Shown piece by piece: positions 27,193-36,281 of a stretch of DNA of 64,000 nt. The DNA is taken from positions 1 through 64,000 of the forward strand of contig CALIVT010000013.1 of assembly GCA_938048185.1 (NCBI GenBank). Direction: 5' to 3'. Made by a program: the position numbers and the translations under genes. The stretch comes from an uncultured Arenicella sp. (GTDB lineage Bacteria; Pseudomonadota; Gammaproteobacteria; Arenicellales; Arenicellaceae). The notes below the pieces were generated by a model. It was not told the origin of the DNA. It was given only the letters and a program-made list of their open reading frames with translations, and ran no database searches. How positions within the stretch are numbered: position 1 is the first letter of the stretch; the number at the start of each line of letters is the position of its first letter.

Positions 27193-28191
27193 TCAGCTAT
27201 TAAGAATAATATCCAAGGCCGTTTGATCTTGCCAACAGTCACCACGCCAGTTTGAAATATAGCCACAGTGCCCACCGTGCTTGGTTACGGTGACGTGCAC
27301 ATTGGGGTTGCTGGATAACTCTTTCACCCCGGCTACCGGAATGATCATATCGTCTTCGGCGAAGTATAAATGACAGGGTGCGATCAGCTTATCGAGGCGA
27401 TCACCAGAGATTGCGTAAGCGTCAAAGTAGTCGTCTAGACTCTTGAACGCAGTGTACTTGGGGATCAACTGCTGATTCATTTGATCTAGGGTTTTCAAGC
27501 TGTCCAAGGTTTCGCCGTATGTGTAGTTAGGCCAATGCTCTAACTTCTTGCGTAAAGACCGTTTCCATTTACGCACAAAGTATTGCCCATACACCCAGTT
27601 GGCGGTTTGATTGAGCACCACGTTACTTTGCGCTGCGTGTATTGCCGGACAAAAGGCAATGACGCTGCTTAAACTGATTGTGTGACTATGTGCCATTGCC
27701 GCCAAACGCAGACTGAAATTCCCCCCCAGAGAGAAGCCAATCAGATGGTATGCAGGATAGACTAATCGAGCCTGAAGGTTTTCGACCGCATTCATCACCT
27801 CGTCGATTAAGGTCGAGTTGAATACCCCTTCGTTTAAATGGTGAGTGTCACCGTGATCACGCAAGTTTAAACGAAAGACATCGACCCCTTGCTCCAACAG
27901 GCTCATGGCCATCGATTGCATGTAGGTCGACTGGTGGCTGCCCTCCCAGCCGTGAATAAGGATCGCAAGCTTGCCGGCCTTGGTCCTAACCGCTTTATTG
28001 TAAATGCCCGTTAGGCGCACGCCTTGTCCGCCATCGAGGTCAAACACCTGCTCAGCACTCAAATAGGGTCTAAAGCGTCTCGCTATCAGGGCTTTACGCG
28101 GGCCAACACTCGAAAAAATAGTTTGTACATGAGTGTTTTTTAAGCCGAGCGCGGGCTTAAATTGTTTGTATGATCTTTGATTAGACGTCAT
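27193..28191 (-). CDS. YheT-like alpha/beta-fold hydrolase
   Basis: The 332-residue protein matches the AB-hydrolase-4 (YheT/ABHD1-3) family. It opens with a substrate-cap region (FKPALGLKNTHVQTIF), then AILIHGWEGS (oxyanion loop), VFRLNLRDHGDTHHLNEG (diagnostic for the family) and the nucleophile elbow GFSLGGNFSL. The acid and base are visible as YFAEDDMIIP and KHGGHCGYI. These enzymes act on esters such as medium-chain lipids, though the bacterial substrate is uncertain. It is convergent with the metallopeptidase gene and divergent from the CsiV-like gene, so it is probably monocistronic. Confidence 0.9.
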   Translation of the reverse strand: MTSNQRSYKQFKPALGLKNTHVQTIFSSVGPRKALIARRFRPYLSAEQVFDLDGGQGVRLTGIYNKAVRTKAGKLAILIHGWEGSHQSTYMQSMAMSLLEQGVDVFRLNLRDHGDTHHLNEGVFNSTLIDEVMNAVENLQARLVYPAYHLIGFSLGGNFSLRLAAMAHSHTISLSSVIAFCPAIHAAQSNVVLNQTANWVYGQYFVRKWKRSLRKKLEHWPNYTYGETLDSLKTLDQMNQQLIPKYTAFKSLDDYFDAYAISGDRLDKLIAPCHLYFAEDDMIIPVAGVKELSSNPNVHVTVTKHGGHCGYISNWRGDCWQDQTALDIILNS

Positions 28192-28335
28192 GGCGATTAC
28201 TGTGCGGTGGAAATGATGTTGCGATACTTTATTACCGCAATAATATTAAGATTTTGGCGCTTTGTCGCTGAGCAAGGTAAACTTAAGACTTGAGTCTACT
28301 GAGACCGCGCACCCAAACGCAAGCGCTATAAACGT

Positions 28336-28938
28336 ATGAGCCATATTCAGAAAAAAAATAATAAACCCGCATCATCAAAAGCGGCCTTAGCTGCTTTTAT
28401 TATCGGCGCAGTGCTATTAAGTTCGACATTTTTGGCCACCGCCCGCGACTATAAAGTGGAAGTTATCCTATTTGAAAATAACAACCCTTCCGCTGCGACC
28501 GAGAGCCACGACTACCAAGAACCTAAGCGCATGAAATCTGGCTCAAAAGCCTGGCTTCTGTCACCGACGATGCTCAACGACGAAGCGAAAACCCTCAGCG
28601 CATCGCCCAAATACACCGTCAAACATCATTATTCCTGGGGCATCGAATCATTACCATATCAGCAGTCGGCCAGCTATAGCATTGCCGAACGCGATGCCCA
28701 TGGCTATATAAAGGTCTACGCCGATCAACTCTTATTTACTAACATTGACTTGGACTACAATGGCTTTCGCTTGAAAGAAAAGCGCCGCCTAAAACTCAAC
28801 GAGAGACACTTCTTCGATCACCCTAAATTCGGTTTATTGATGCAAGTCTCACGGCTTGAGCCTAAACTTGAGCCCAAAACTGAGACAGAGGACGAACCCG
28901 AGGCCGAACCCAAGGCCACGCTAAGCAGTTCGCGCTAG
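28336..28938 (+). CDS. CsiV-like exported peptidoglycan-binding protein
   Basis: The 200-residue protein has an N-terminal signal or anchor (AALAAFIIGAVLLSSTFLATA), then YKVEVILFE, typical of CsiV, which is often encoded near mfd in gammaproteobacteria. The C-terminal motif HFFDHPKFGLLMQV matches the family's conserved core, in which CsiV is reported to bind peptidoglycan and help D-amino-acid or autoinducer responses in Vibrio. The last 25 residues are a run of Glu/Pro/Lys (EPKLEPKTETEDEPEAEP), low-complexity and possibly disordered. Two genes separate it from mfd here. The call rests on these two short motifs. Confidence 0.7.
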   Translation: MSHIQKKNNKPASSKAALAAFIIGAVLLSSTFLATARDYKVEVILFENNNPSAATESHDYQEPKRMKSGSKAWLLSPTMLNDEAKTLSASPKYTVKHHYSWGIESLPYQQSASYSIAERDAHGYIKVYADQLLFTNIDLDYNGFRLKEKRRLKLNERHFFDHPKFGLLMQVSRLEPKLEPKTETEDEPEAEPKATLSSSR

Positions 28939-28961
28939 CCGTATTCGTTGCGCGAGTTAGC

Positions 28962-29624
28962 CTAAACACCCCGAGCGCGGCGCTTGCGCGCGACTAGCAC
29001 CATGCTCTTCCAAAGTAATGGCACGCGGCCAACGCCCGAGAACTCGATAACATCGAAGCCATTATCATTGAGCAAGCTCGTCAATGTTTTTTTGCTCCAA
29101 AATTTGATGTGGCCACCATGCCATAACGCGGTGTGATGATCGTCCCATTTGTTTAGCAGTGATAATGCTAAGTTTTTGAGGTAGCCGTGATACGGCGTTG
29201 TGATAATTAATACACCGTCGTCAGCCAGCAAAGAACCCGCAAACTGTGGTAACAAATGGGGCGCGAACAAATGTTCAACTACCTCTGTCGAAATCGCTGC
29301 TTCAAATTTTTCTTGCTCAACCAGAACTGTCTCGGGGTCACCCTGCACCCCAAGATTGTAGAACTGTAACTCAGGGTTCTGTCGTCGCGCAATCTCAACG
29401 CCGCGTGCGTCAACTTCAACACCGACGACTCGGTCACATAACGCTTTTAGGTGGGTGCAAAGACGGCCATTACCAGCACCGATGTCCACTATGCTTTGTA
29501 CTCTCAAACGTCGAACTATATCGATAATTTCAGGCGTAATATAGTCACAGGAATGAGGCCCTTCAGGGGATGACCATCCATAGTTATCAACTGTAGTCGT
29601 GTCGCCAACCGTATTCTTAGTCAT
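28962..29624 (-). CDS. Class I SAM-dependent methyltransferase at the 3' end of the polysaccharide locus
   Basis: The 220-residue protein has the Rossmann SAM-binding motif VDIGAGNGRLCTHL (near residue 45), an acidic residue after strand two (VGVEVDARG) and AISTEVVEHLFAPHLL, as in UbiG/Coq3-like enzymes. The late HIKFWSKKTLTSLLNDNGF is typical of polysaccharide-locus methyltransferases. It starts 13 bp after the stop of the WbpM-like gene, on the same strand, and is the last gene of the locus. It probably O- or N-methylates a sugar of the glycan. A ubiquinone role is less likely from context. Confidence 0.85.
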   Translation of the reverse strand: MTKNTVGDTTTVDNYGWSSPEGPHSCDYITPEIIDIVRRLRVQSIVDIGAGNGRLCTHLKALCDRVVGVEVDARGVEIARRQNPELQFYNLGVQGDPETVLVEQEKFEAAISTEVVEHLFAPHLLPQFAGSLLADDGVLIITTPYHGYLKNLALSLLNKWDDHHTALWHGGHIKFWSKKTLTSLLNDNGFDVIEFSGVGRVPLLWKSMVLVARKRRARGV

Positions 29625-29637
29625 TGCGCGACACCCT

Positions 29638-31476
29638 TCAATCTATCTTCTGATACTCAGGAACCAGTCTCGAAATACATTCAGATAAACTGCTGTCGTA
29701 GTTGTCTAAGCGCGCGGAGATATCGTTAAATACTGAGTCCACCAACTCGGCACTCACTTCGCGAGTTGCCGCCAAATGAATTTTTTCATATTCTGTTGAC
29801 TCCAAATTTTCATCCGTATGAAACAACTCTTCATGCAGCTTTTCACCTGGTCTTAGGCCGGTAAACATAATTTCAATTTCGTCGTCGGGTACTTTGCCAG
29901 AAAGACGTATTAACTGTTCCGCCAGCTCTGAGATTAACACCGGCTGCCCCATATCCAACACATAAATCCGCCCGTCTTCACCCATCGCACTCGCTTCTAA
30001 AATAAGTTGAGCGGCCTCTGCAATGGTCATAAAGTAACGCGTCATTTCCGGATGAGTTACGGTAACCGGCCCGCCGAGCTTAATCTGTTGTTGAAACTTA
30101 GGCACGACACTGCCAGCTGAACCCAGCACATTACCAAAGCGTACCGTAATGAACTTAGTCTTACTTTGATGCGCCAACTGCTGGCAATATATCTCTGCCA
30201 CGCGTTTGCATGCCCCCATAAGGCTGCTTGGGTTGACCGCTTTATCAGTGGAAATTAGAACAAATTTCTCAACGTTATTCTGGTGCGACAGATCGGCAAT
30301 GATTCGGGTTCCCAATGCATTATTCTTAATTGCCTCACGTACTTGCCCTTCGAGTAGCGGCACATGTTTGTACGCTGCGGCGTGAAATACCGACGTGGGT
30401 TTATATTGATCAAACACATGTTGCGCCGCCGCCGCATCACATACATCACCTAATACTGGTGTGACTTTTATGTCCGGGTAGCGCTCGATCATCTCTTCTT
30501 GGATGCGGTATAAGCTGTATTCACTTTGATCAAATAAAACGATATGCGACGAACAAACGGACGCCAATTGTCGGCACAGTTCCGAGCCGATAGAGCCGCC
30601 AGCACCCGTTACCAGCACCGTCTTATCACATAAACTGTGTTGCACTCGCTGCCAATCGAGCTTAACTGGGTCACGGCCCAATAGGTCGTCAATGCGTACC
30701 TCGCGCATATCGCCGAGCTGCACTTGCCCGCTTAACAGTTCGTGCGCGCCTGGCAGAGTTCTAAATTCAACACTACTGCGCTCGCAAATGCCGACAAGAC
30801 GCCGCATTTGCTCATCATTGGCGGATGGTACGGCGATCAAGACTAGATCGATGTCCCAACGATTAATCAAATCTTGTAAAACATCTGGCGATGCGACAAT
30901 TGGAACGCGATGAATTTGGCGGCCAATCTTAGTCGGATCATCGTCCAAGAACGCGACGATATTGTATCGATTTGGGTGGTTACGTCGCAGATCACGCAAT
31001 AGTTGTTCACCCGCTGCGCCAGCGCCTAGAATAACCACTTTACGGCCAGACCGAGCAGAAAAGTGGCGCTCTTTAATCAAGCGATAGAACAAGCGCGAAC
31101 CGCACATCAAGAGCGCAAGAATCAAGATATACAGAATAAAAACGGAGCGCGGCACGTAGGCTAACCGCTCCGCGACGACGAATAAGCTAATGGCAATTAC
31201 ACCAGCGCCAATTATGACGGAACGTAAAATCAAACTGAGGTCTGACAGGGATACAAAGCGCCATTCGCCACGATGCACCCCAACAAAGATGTTAGACACA
31301 GTTTGCACCGTGACCACCGCCGGCAAGGCAAATATCGCGCCCTGCCAAAATATATCGGGAATAGTTTCTAAATTGTAGCGCAGCCAATACGCGCCCAGCC
31401 AAGCGATCGGAACCACTAACATGTCGTGGAGAACGATTCTCCAACGGTATATCAGGCTAGTAAGCGACTTCACCAT
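29638..31476 (-). CDS. Membrane-bound UDP-HexNAc 4,6-dehydratase, WbpM/FlaA1-like
   Basis: The 612-residue protein has four or five N-terminal membrane helices, a CoA-binding-like Rossmann domain (VVILGAGAAGEQLLRDLR) and a C-terminal SDR domain with GAGGSIGSELCRQ. The catalytic Tyr of normal SDR enzymes is replaced by Met in M420-x3-K424 (LMGACK), which is the mark of WbpM-type C6 dehydratases that convert UDP-GlcNAc to UDP-4-keto-6-deoxy-GlcNAc. This is the first step towards UDP-D-QuiNAc and UDP-D-FucNAc. A WbpL-like transferase and an SDR protein lie just upstream in the operon, as in O-antigen loci that start on these sugars. Confidence 0.9.
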   Translation of the reverse strand: MVKSLTSLIYRWRIVLHDMLVVPIAWLGAYWLRYNLETIPDIFWQGAIFALPAVVTVQTVSNIFVGVHRGEWRFVSLSDLSLILRSVIIGAGVIAISLFVVAERLAYVPRSVFILYILILALLMCGSRLFYRLIKERHFSARSGRKVVILGAGAAGEQLLRDLRRNHPNRYNIVAFLDDDPTKIGRQIHRVPIVASPDVLQDLINRWDIDLVLIAVPSANDEQMRRLVGICERSSVEFRTLPGAHELLSGQVQLGDMREVRIDDLLGRDPVKLDWQRVQHSLCDKTVLVTGAGGSIGSELCRQLASVCSSHIVLFDQSEYSLYRIQEEMIERYPDIKVTPVLGDVCDAAAAQHVFDQYKPTSVFHAAAYKHVPLLEGQVREAIKNNALGTRIIADLSHQNNVEKFVLISTDKAVNPSSLMGACKRVAEIYCQQLAHQSKTKFITVRFGNVLGSAGSVVPKFQQQIKLGGPVTVTHPEMTRYFMTIAEAAQLILEASAMGEDGRIYVLDMGQPVLISELAEQLIRLSGKVPDDEIEIMFTGLRPGEKLHEELFHTDENLESTEYEKIHLAATREVSAELVDSVFNDISARLDNYDSSLSECISRLVPEYQKID

Positions 31477-31494
31477 AGTGTCTATACGGTCTAG

Positions 31495-32517
31495 TTAACG
31501 GTTTATTGAGGCGCGACGTTCTAATTGAATGACCGCAAAAATGGCGGCAATAAGGCTGATCAAAACCCCTAAAACCGAGAACTCGATTGTATCATGGTAT
31601 GCCACACTGAGCGTTGCCAACAGCGAACAGAGAATCATCAAAATAATTGCGGCTAAGGCGATGTAAGAATGCGAGTAACCGGCGCTCGCCAAACGCTGAT
31701 AAAAGTGTTGACGATGTGGCAACCAAATCTTTTCGCGTCTAAGTGCGCGCCGGACAATGGTGAAACTCGAATCAACGATAAACACCGCAAATAGGCTTAT
31801 AAAGCTGAGCACCGAAATGTCGTGCCACACACTGCCAACAATAATCAATATGCCGAAAAATGCGCCAATAGTGATACTGCCGACGTCCCCCATGAAAATC
31901 GTCGCAGGGCTCCAATTATGCAGAATAAAGCCGTAGCTGGCGGCCGCTAACACTAAACAAACAATGGCCAGCGACGCGTCACCGCTGATGTAGAACCAAA
32001 AACTGAGAGTACTACTGGCGATAATGGTTTGAGCCGCAGCTAGGCCATCTAAGCCGTCCATGAAATTATACAAGTTGGCCATCCAGAGAACGCCAATCAG
32101 TGAGATAAATGCCCCGACAATCCCGAGTTGAAAGCCGTATATTTGGTCTACCCAACCAAAGCCTGAGACCGTCAAACAACACAAAATTAACTGCACGGCG
32201 AGGCGATAACGCGGGCTTAGGTCATGCTTATCATCCCACCAACTGAGCGCTGCCCACGCGAGTACCAAGAAGGTTAAACTTAAAAAAAACACAGGCCTTA
32301 GCGAGGTGACGGCAACGCACATTAACGCGAGCACCAGTGCGAGAACAATAACCAAACCACCACCGCGCGGCACCGCACCTTGGTGCAGGGTTCTATGATT
32401 TGGTCGATCAACAATGTCGCGTACAATCAAAATCTTGATTAAGCGCGCGACCAACCACCACGACAACGTCGCGATAACCACGAAGATTAGCGCCAACAGC
32501 AAAGCGGCCTCGCTCAT
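31495..32517 (-). CDS. WecA/WbpL-like undecaprenyl-phosphate sugar-1-phosphate transferase
   Basis: The 340-residue protein has about 10-11 membrane helices and the MraY/WecA family motifs: VDRPNHRTLHQGAVPRGGG near the N-terminus, NLYNFMDGLDGLAAAQ in the active site, and FMGDVGSITIG. It transfers a HexNAc-1-phosphate, probably FucNAc or QuiNAc given the WbpM-like neighbour, to undecaprenyl phosphate and so starts the glycan chain. The short size and sequence favour WbpL over WecA, but motif inspection cannot fix the donor sugar. It starts at the very base where the upstream SDR gene stops. Confidence 0.88.
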   Translation of the reverse strand: MSEAALLLALIFVVIATLSWWLVARLIKILIVRDIVDRPNHRTLHQGAVPRGGGLVIVLALVLALMCVAVTSLRPVFFLSLTFLVLAWAALSWWDDKHDLSPRYRLAVQLILCCLTVSGFGWVDQIYGFQLGIVGAFISLIGVLWMANLYNFMDGLDGLAAAQTIIASSTLSFWFYISGDASLAIVCLVLAAASYGFILHNWSPATIFMGDVGSITIGAFFGILIIVGSVWHDISVLSFISLFAVFIVDSSFTIVRRALRREKIWLPHRQHFYQRLASAGYSHSYIALAAIILMILCSLLATLSVAYHDTIEFSVLGVLISLIAAIFAVIQLERRASINR

Positions 32518-33374
32518 TACCTTAGGTCCTGCTGGGGGTGTTGTAAAAACATCTGTGGCTGGTAATCAAAGTCCTTACTCGCATCGCTATAGTCATAATT
32601 TAAATTTTGAGACATTCGATCTGCCATCTCTGGTGTGTATGCGAAGCGTGTGAGTTTAGAAGCTAAGCTCAACGCCAGCCGAAGTAACCATAGAGGTATC
32701 GTAATTATTCTCGGTTTCAGCTTCAGCCCAGCGAACACTCTCTCAACCATGTTGCGATAACTCAAGACCTCGGCACCGGCTAAATTATAAACCTTAGAGA
32801 ACGTATTGTGCTTATCAACGATGGATAAACTGGCGCTAACCAGATCATCAGCGTGCACCGGTTGGCGCAGGCCATCGGCATTTCCCGCTAAGACTGCAAA
32901 ACCAAAACGTCTAATAAATCTCGCTATGTGCGAAATATTTTGATCGCGTCCGTGGCCGTATATCATGCTTGGACGAAGAATTGTCAGCCTCATATTATTA
33001 GCATTACAAAACTCGCTAAGCTGACGCTCGCTGTTACCTAATTGAGTTACCAACACCTGCTCTGACTCGCTACTTGATTCTTGTTTGCTTATCACACTCG
33101 TAGAGCTGAACACGATAAGCCGGTTAATGCCTGCGGCCCGCAAGCTCTCAAGATGTTTGGGCAACAGCCAAATAGGCGCACAATGAATCAGGGTAGCGAC
33201 ACTGTTTAGTGTCGCTAAGGTAGTTGCGTCGGGCTCTAACGTAAGGTCCCATTGCACGTTCTGTTTCGAGCGAGAGGTTTGGCGAGACACCGCTATAAAC
33301 GCGTCACCATCGGCGGTTAAGCGCTCGACTAAAGGTTGACCAACAACGCCCTTGGCACCGGTTACAAGAATCAT
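32517..33374 (-). CDS. NAD-dependent epimerase/reductase-like SDR protein with a changed YxxxK site
   Basis: The 285-residue protein has the extended-SDR nucleotide motif TGAKGVVGQPL and the late RPSMIYGHGRDQN, as in WbpV/WbpK-type 4-keto reductases. They complete UDP-QuiNAc or UDP-FucNAc after WbpM. At the position where such enzymes have YxxxK, this protein reads L112-GNS-E116. Both catalytic residues are absent in the six-frame reading of the DNA, so it is not an obvious frameshift. The protein may be an atypical SDR, a non-catalytic partner, or use other residues. Its start overlaps the upstream GT2 stop in ATGA. Confidence 0.85.
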   Translation of the reverse strand: MILVTGAKGVVGQPLVERLTADGDAFIAVSRQTSRSKQNVQWDLTLEPDATTLATLNSVATLIHCAPIWLLPKHLESLRAAGINRLIVFSSTSVISKQESSSESEQVLVTQLGNSERQLSEFCNANNMRLTILRPSMIYGHGRDQNISHIARFIRRFGFAVLAGNADGLRQPVHADDLVSASLSIVDKHNTFSKVYNLAGAEVLSYRNMVERVFAGLKLKPRIITIPLWLLRLALSLASKLTRFAYTPEMADRMSQNLNYDYSDASKDFDYQPQMFLQHPQQDLR

Positions 33375-34249
33375 CGGCGTATTAGTGCGAGGCTTGCGCG
33401 CGCGACAAAACTCAGCGCAATGCCAAGCTTAACTGAATAACGTATCGGCCACGCGTATTGAGTTTTGTAGAACTTATCGAAAAAACGATTCATGCCCTGG
33501 TGTAGAGTCAATAATACCCGAACTGGGCGCGAACTTGAGCTCACACCTTTTGCATGCACCACCGCGGTGACTGGTATAAAGGCGACCTTCCAGCCGGCTA
33601 GTTCGAAACGCTTGCACCAATCTAGATCCTCACAATGCATAAAATAGTCTTCGTCAAGAAGACCAATTTCTTGAATCGCACTACTGCGTGCAACCATAAA
33701 TGCACCGGAAATGGCCTCCACCATTTCAACCGGACCATCAGCACTAACGTCACTGCCGTAATCAAAATCAGCAAATTTCTTGCTACTGGGAAACATACGA
33801 TGCAACTGCAGCATTCGGACTAAGGCGCTCCAAGGGGTTGGGAAGCGACGTCGACACGTTGTCTGTAAGCTACCGTCTTCATTGAGTATACGACAGCTCG
33901 CTATTCCAATCTGCGGGTCAGACTGCATTACGGCTACAATCTCACTTAGAGTATCTTTCTGGAGCTCACAATCGGGATTGAGCAGCACTGCGTAATCAGC
34001 GTTTACGAGTGTCAACACTTGATTATTTGCCGCAGCAAAACCAACATTAGTGTCGTTCAGTTGCCAATCTACCCGAACGTTATCGTCTCGTTCAGCGATA
34101 TGCTGTGTTGCCAGATCAACGCTATTGTCGCTCGAGTTATTGTCAACCACGGTAATGTCGCCAACGCTGAAATTCAACGCCGACGTTAACGAGCGCGCAA
34201 GCCACTCACCGGCGTTAAAGTTAACGATAATGATATTCGTAGTTGCCAC
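33371..34249 (-). CDS. GT2 glycosyltransferase (WbbL/rhamnosyltransferase-like)
   Basis: This is a GT-A fold family 2 transferase: IIIVNFNAGEWLARSL, VVDNNSSDNSVD, LLNPDCELQKDTL (metal-binding loop) and GAFMVARSSAIQEIGLLDEDYFMHCEDLDWCKR, the last being typical of rhamnosyltransferases. I set the start at the GTG at 34249, which gives 292 residues, has GAAGG about 9 bp upstream and sits just past the stop of the upstream gene. A longer reading from the TTG at 34300 would run into that gene. A C-terminal hydrophobic helix (VKLGIALSFVARASLALI) may tether it to the membrane. Sugar and acceptor are unknown. Confidence 0.88.
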   Translation of the reverse strand: MATTNIIIVNFNAGEWLARSLTSALNFSVGDITVVDNNSSDNSVDLATQHIAERDDNVRVDWQLNDTNVGFAAANNQVLTLVNADYAVLLNPDCELQKDTLSEIVAVMQSDPQIGIASCRILNEDGSLQTTCRRRFPTPWSALVRMLQLHRMFPSSKKFADFDYGSDVSADGPVEMVEAISGAFMVARSSAIQEIGLLDEDYFMHCEDLDWCKRFELAGWKVAFIPVTAVVHAKGVSSSSRPVRVLLTLHQGMNRFFDKFYKTQYAWPIRYSVKLGIALSFVARASLALIRR

Positions 34250-34254
34250 GCGCT

Positions 34255-35175
34255 TTAGCCTTCGCCTAGCGGGCCTGATTTGCCTCGCAATCCGTCCCAA
34301 ATACCGTGCATCATCATTTTTAAATTACCGAGTCTGGGCTGAGTAAAGAGGCCAAACATGATTGCAATCATAGCGAGACGTTGCAGGTCATTCCACTTCC
34401 ATAGCGCACTGGCGTAACCGCGTTTATACAGCAGCACGCTGTTGCGAAAGATATAGTAATAACGAAACGGCTTATGTTGCGGCACATTGCGTTGACGACC
34501 CCCAATTGAAACTCGATGAGTATTTTCGCCCAAACCATGTTGCATCACCGCATTACACACACCAAATGCTTTATAACCCGCATGACGTGCACGCAAAAAC
34601 CATTCAGTGTCTACGTGATCGATGAACAGTGCTTCGTCCATGGCACCAATGGTGTTAAAGCTTTCGAGCGAGACTAAGCTACCAGACGAGATCAAAAAAT
34701 CCGCTTCAATACATTGATCACGGTCTTTGCTCGCGCAATACTGACGCGCGAATTTTAAGGCGCCAAAACGCACGAAGAAAGATTCGCTGCCGTTGTCCGC
34801 ATTTAAATAAGTCACACCAACCGCGCTGACTTGGTGGCCCTTTGCCTTGACTCGATGCGCGGTAAGCAGCGCGGCGACCATGCCCTCTAAGGGAATACTG
34901 TCCTGATCCAGTATCAAAGCATATTCATAGCCCTGAGCTTGAGCATGACGAAAGCCCAAATTATGCGCGGCGCCTAAGCCTACGTTGCGCGACTGCTCGG
35001 CCACTATTGTTCTTTGCAACCCCGCGACCAACGTGTGTAGATCGGCTAAGTTGTTCGACGCATTATCCACCACAAGTACGTCACAGTCTTGCGCTTCAAG
35101 CGACTTGAGCGCGCGCTTTAGCGGCCCAATCTTTGGGTTATAGCTTACAACTATCGCCAGTACGCGACCATTCAT
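34255..35175 (-). CDS. GT2 glycosyltransferase (RfbF/rhamnosyltransferase-like)
   Basis: A family 2 transferase with LAIVVSYNPKIGPLKRALKSL, VDNASNNLADL, ILDQDSIPLEGMVAALL and a C-terminal ALFIDHVDTEWFLRARHAGYKAF, which is close to RfbF-type rhamnosyltransferases. The ATG at 35175 gives 306 residues and starts 13 bp after the upstream GT2 stop. A start at 35235 would overlap that gene by 47 bp. The long hydrophobic segment near LAMIAIMFGLFTQPRLGN suggests membrane association. Together with rmlAB it would make sense if L-rhamnose or a related 6-deoxyhexose is used, but the rhamnose genes rmlC and rmlD are not in the window. Confidence 0.87.
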   Translation of the reverse strand: MNGRVLAIVVSYNPKIGPLKRALKSLEAQDCDVLVVDNASNNLADLHTLVAGLQRTIVAEQSRNVGLGAAHNLGFRHAQAQGYEYALILDQDSIPLEGMVAALLTAHRVKAKGHQVSAVGVTYLNADNGSESFFVRFGALKFARQYCASKDRDQCIEADFLISSGSLVSLESFNTIGAMDEALFIDHVDTEWFLRARHAGYKAFGVCNAVMQHGLGENTHRVSIGGRQRNVPQHKPFRYYYIFRNSVLLYKRGYASALWKWNDLQRLAMIAIMFGLFTQPRLGNLKMMMHGIWDGLRGKSGPLGEG

Positions 35176-35188
35176 GAGCGATAAGCTG

Positions 35189-36151
35189 CTAGCTACCGTG
35201 CTCGCTGTCCTCAATACCAATGGTTTTGCGCACATGGTATATCGGTTTATTTTGGCTTTCGTAATAAGTGCGAGTTTGCATCTCGCCTATGAGTCCAAAT
35301 AGGATAAATTGCAGTCCGATAATTAATAACATGAACGCAAATATCAATAATGGACGGTCACCCAGCGGTATGCCAAAAAATAAACGGGCAATACTAAGAT
35401 AGGTGATTAGTGCGCCACCGATGGCACCCAAAGCAAGCCCGGGCATACCGAAGAAATGCAGTGGCCGTGCGTGAAAGCGTAGTAAGAACTTAACCGTGAT
35501 TAAATCTAAAACCACCCGAAAGGTGCGCGAAATTCCGTATTTCGACTCGCCGGCCGTACGCGCCCGATGATTTACCTTCACTTCCGCAATCTTGGCGCCC
35601 ACGCCACTCGCTACCGCCGGGATAAAACGATGCATCTCACCGTACAGCGTGACTCGTTTGGACAGCTCTTTGCGCATTGCTTTAAGTGTACAACCATAAT
35701 CGTGTAAGTTGACGTCGGTGATTTTTGAAATCAAACGATTGGCTAACATCGACGGCAATTTTCGCGATAAATACGTATCTTGGCGGTCATGACGCCACCC
35801 GCATGCCATGTCATAACCTTCTTCGATTTTTGCGACCATTGCCGGAATATCATTTGGGTCGTTTTGGCGGTCTGCGTCGAGCGTTACCACGATCTCGCCT
35901 TGCGCATAGTCTAAGCCGGCAACCATGGCGGCGGTTTGCCCGAAGTTACGGCGAAAGCTCACCACTTTAATTTGTGGCATCTCATTGCGAAAGCGTTCTA
36001 AGACATCCACCCCATCATCGGTACTGCCATCATCAATAAATAAGACTTCGTACTCGCGTTCCATTGGGTCAAGAGCGGCTTTAAGCTCCTCACATAACGG
36101 TTTTAAGTTGGGGGATTCGTTTAGAAACGGAATGACAATCGAGACGTCCAT
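35189..36151 (-). CDS. Membrane GT2 glycosyltransferase, DPM1/GtrB-like
   Basis: The 320-residue protein begins with SIVIPFLNESPNLKPLCEEL and has IDDGSTDDGVDVL, VVTLDADRQNDPNDIP, and YGCTLKAMRKELSKRV, matching the GtrB/ArnC/DPM1 subgroup. Two membrane helices follow at the C-terminus (LALGAIGGALITYLSIARLF and LLIFAFMLLIIGLQFILFGL). Such enzymes usually move a sugar from a nucleotide donor onto undecaprenyl phosphate for use on the other face of the membrane, or modify lipid A or O-antigen. That would make a lipid-linked side-chain donor here, but it is inference. Confidence 0.88.
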   Translation of the reverse strand: MDVSIVIPFLNESPNLKPLCEELKAALDPMEREYEVLFIDDGSTDDGVDVLERFRNEMPQIKVVSFRRNFGQTAAMVAGLDYAQGEIVVTLDADRQNDPNDIPAMVAKIEEGYDMACGWRHDRQDTYLSRKLPSMLANRLISKITDVNLHDYGCTLKAMRKELSKRVTLYGEMHRFIPAVASGVGAKIAEVKVNHRARTAGESKYGISRTFRVVLDLITVKFLLRFHARPLHFFGMPGLALGAIGGALITYLSIARLFFGIPLGDRPLLIFAFMLLIIGLQFILFGLIGEMQTRTYYESQNKPIYHVRKTIGIEDSEHGS

Positions 36152-36281
36152 TACGGCTTACCTATTTGCTAGTCAAGTAGCTACTATTTATAACAACCAG
36201 CATCACGCGCCTAACTGGTCATATTAATTATTAAAGCGCGATTATACGAAAATACCGTTCAAAGAGTACGGTAATCGAGTC

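Noticed and set aside
28336-28938. Repeat protein, from the EPK/EPE-rich tail
   Set aside because: The tail is only about 25 residues of low complexity. The conserved CsiV-like core is the informative part.
34249-34300. Longer N-terminus for the GT2 gene starting with TTG at 34300
   Set aside because: It would overlap the upstream gene, and its residues are basic and unlike the GT2 start. GTG at 34249 has a ribosome binding site.
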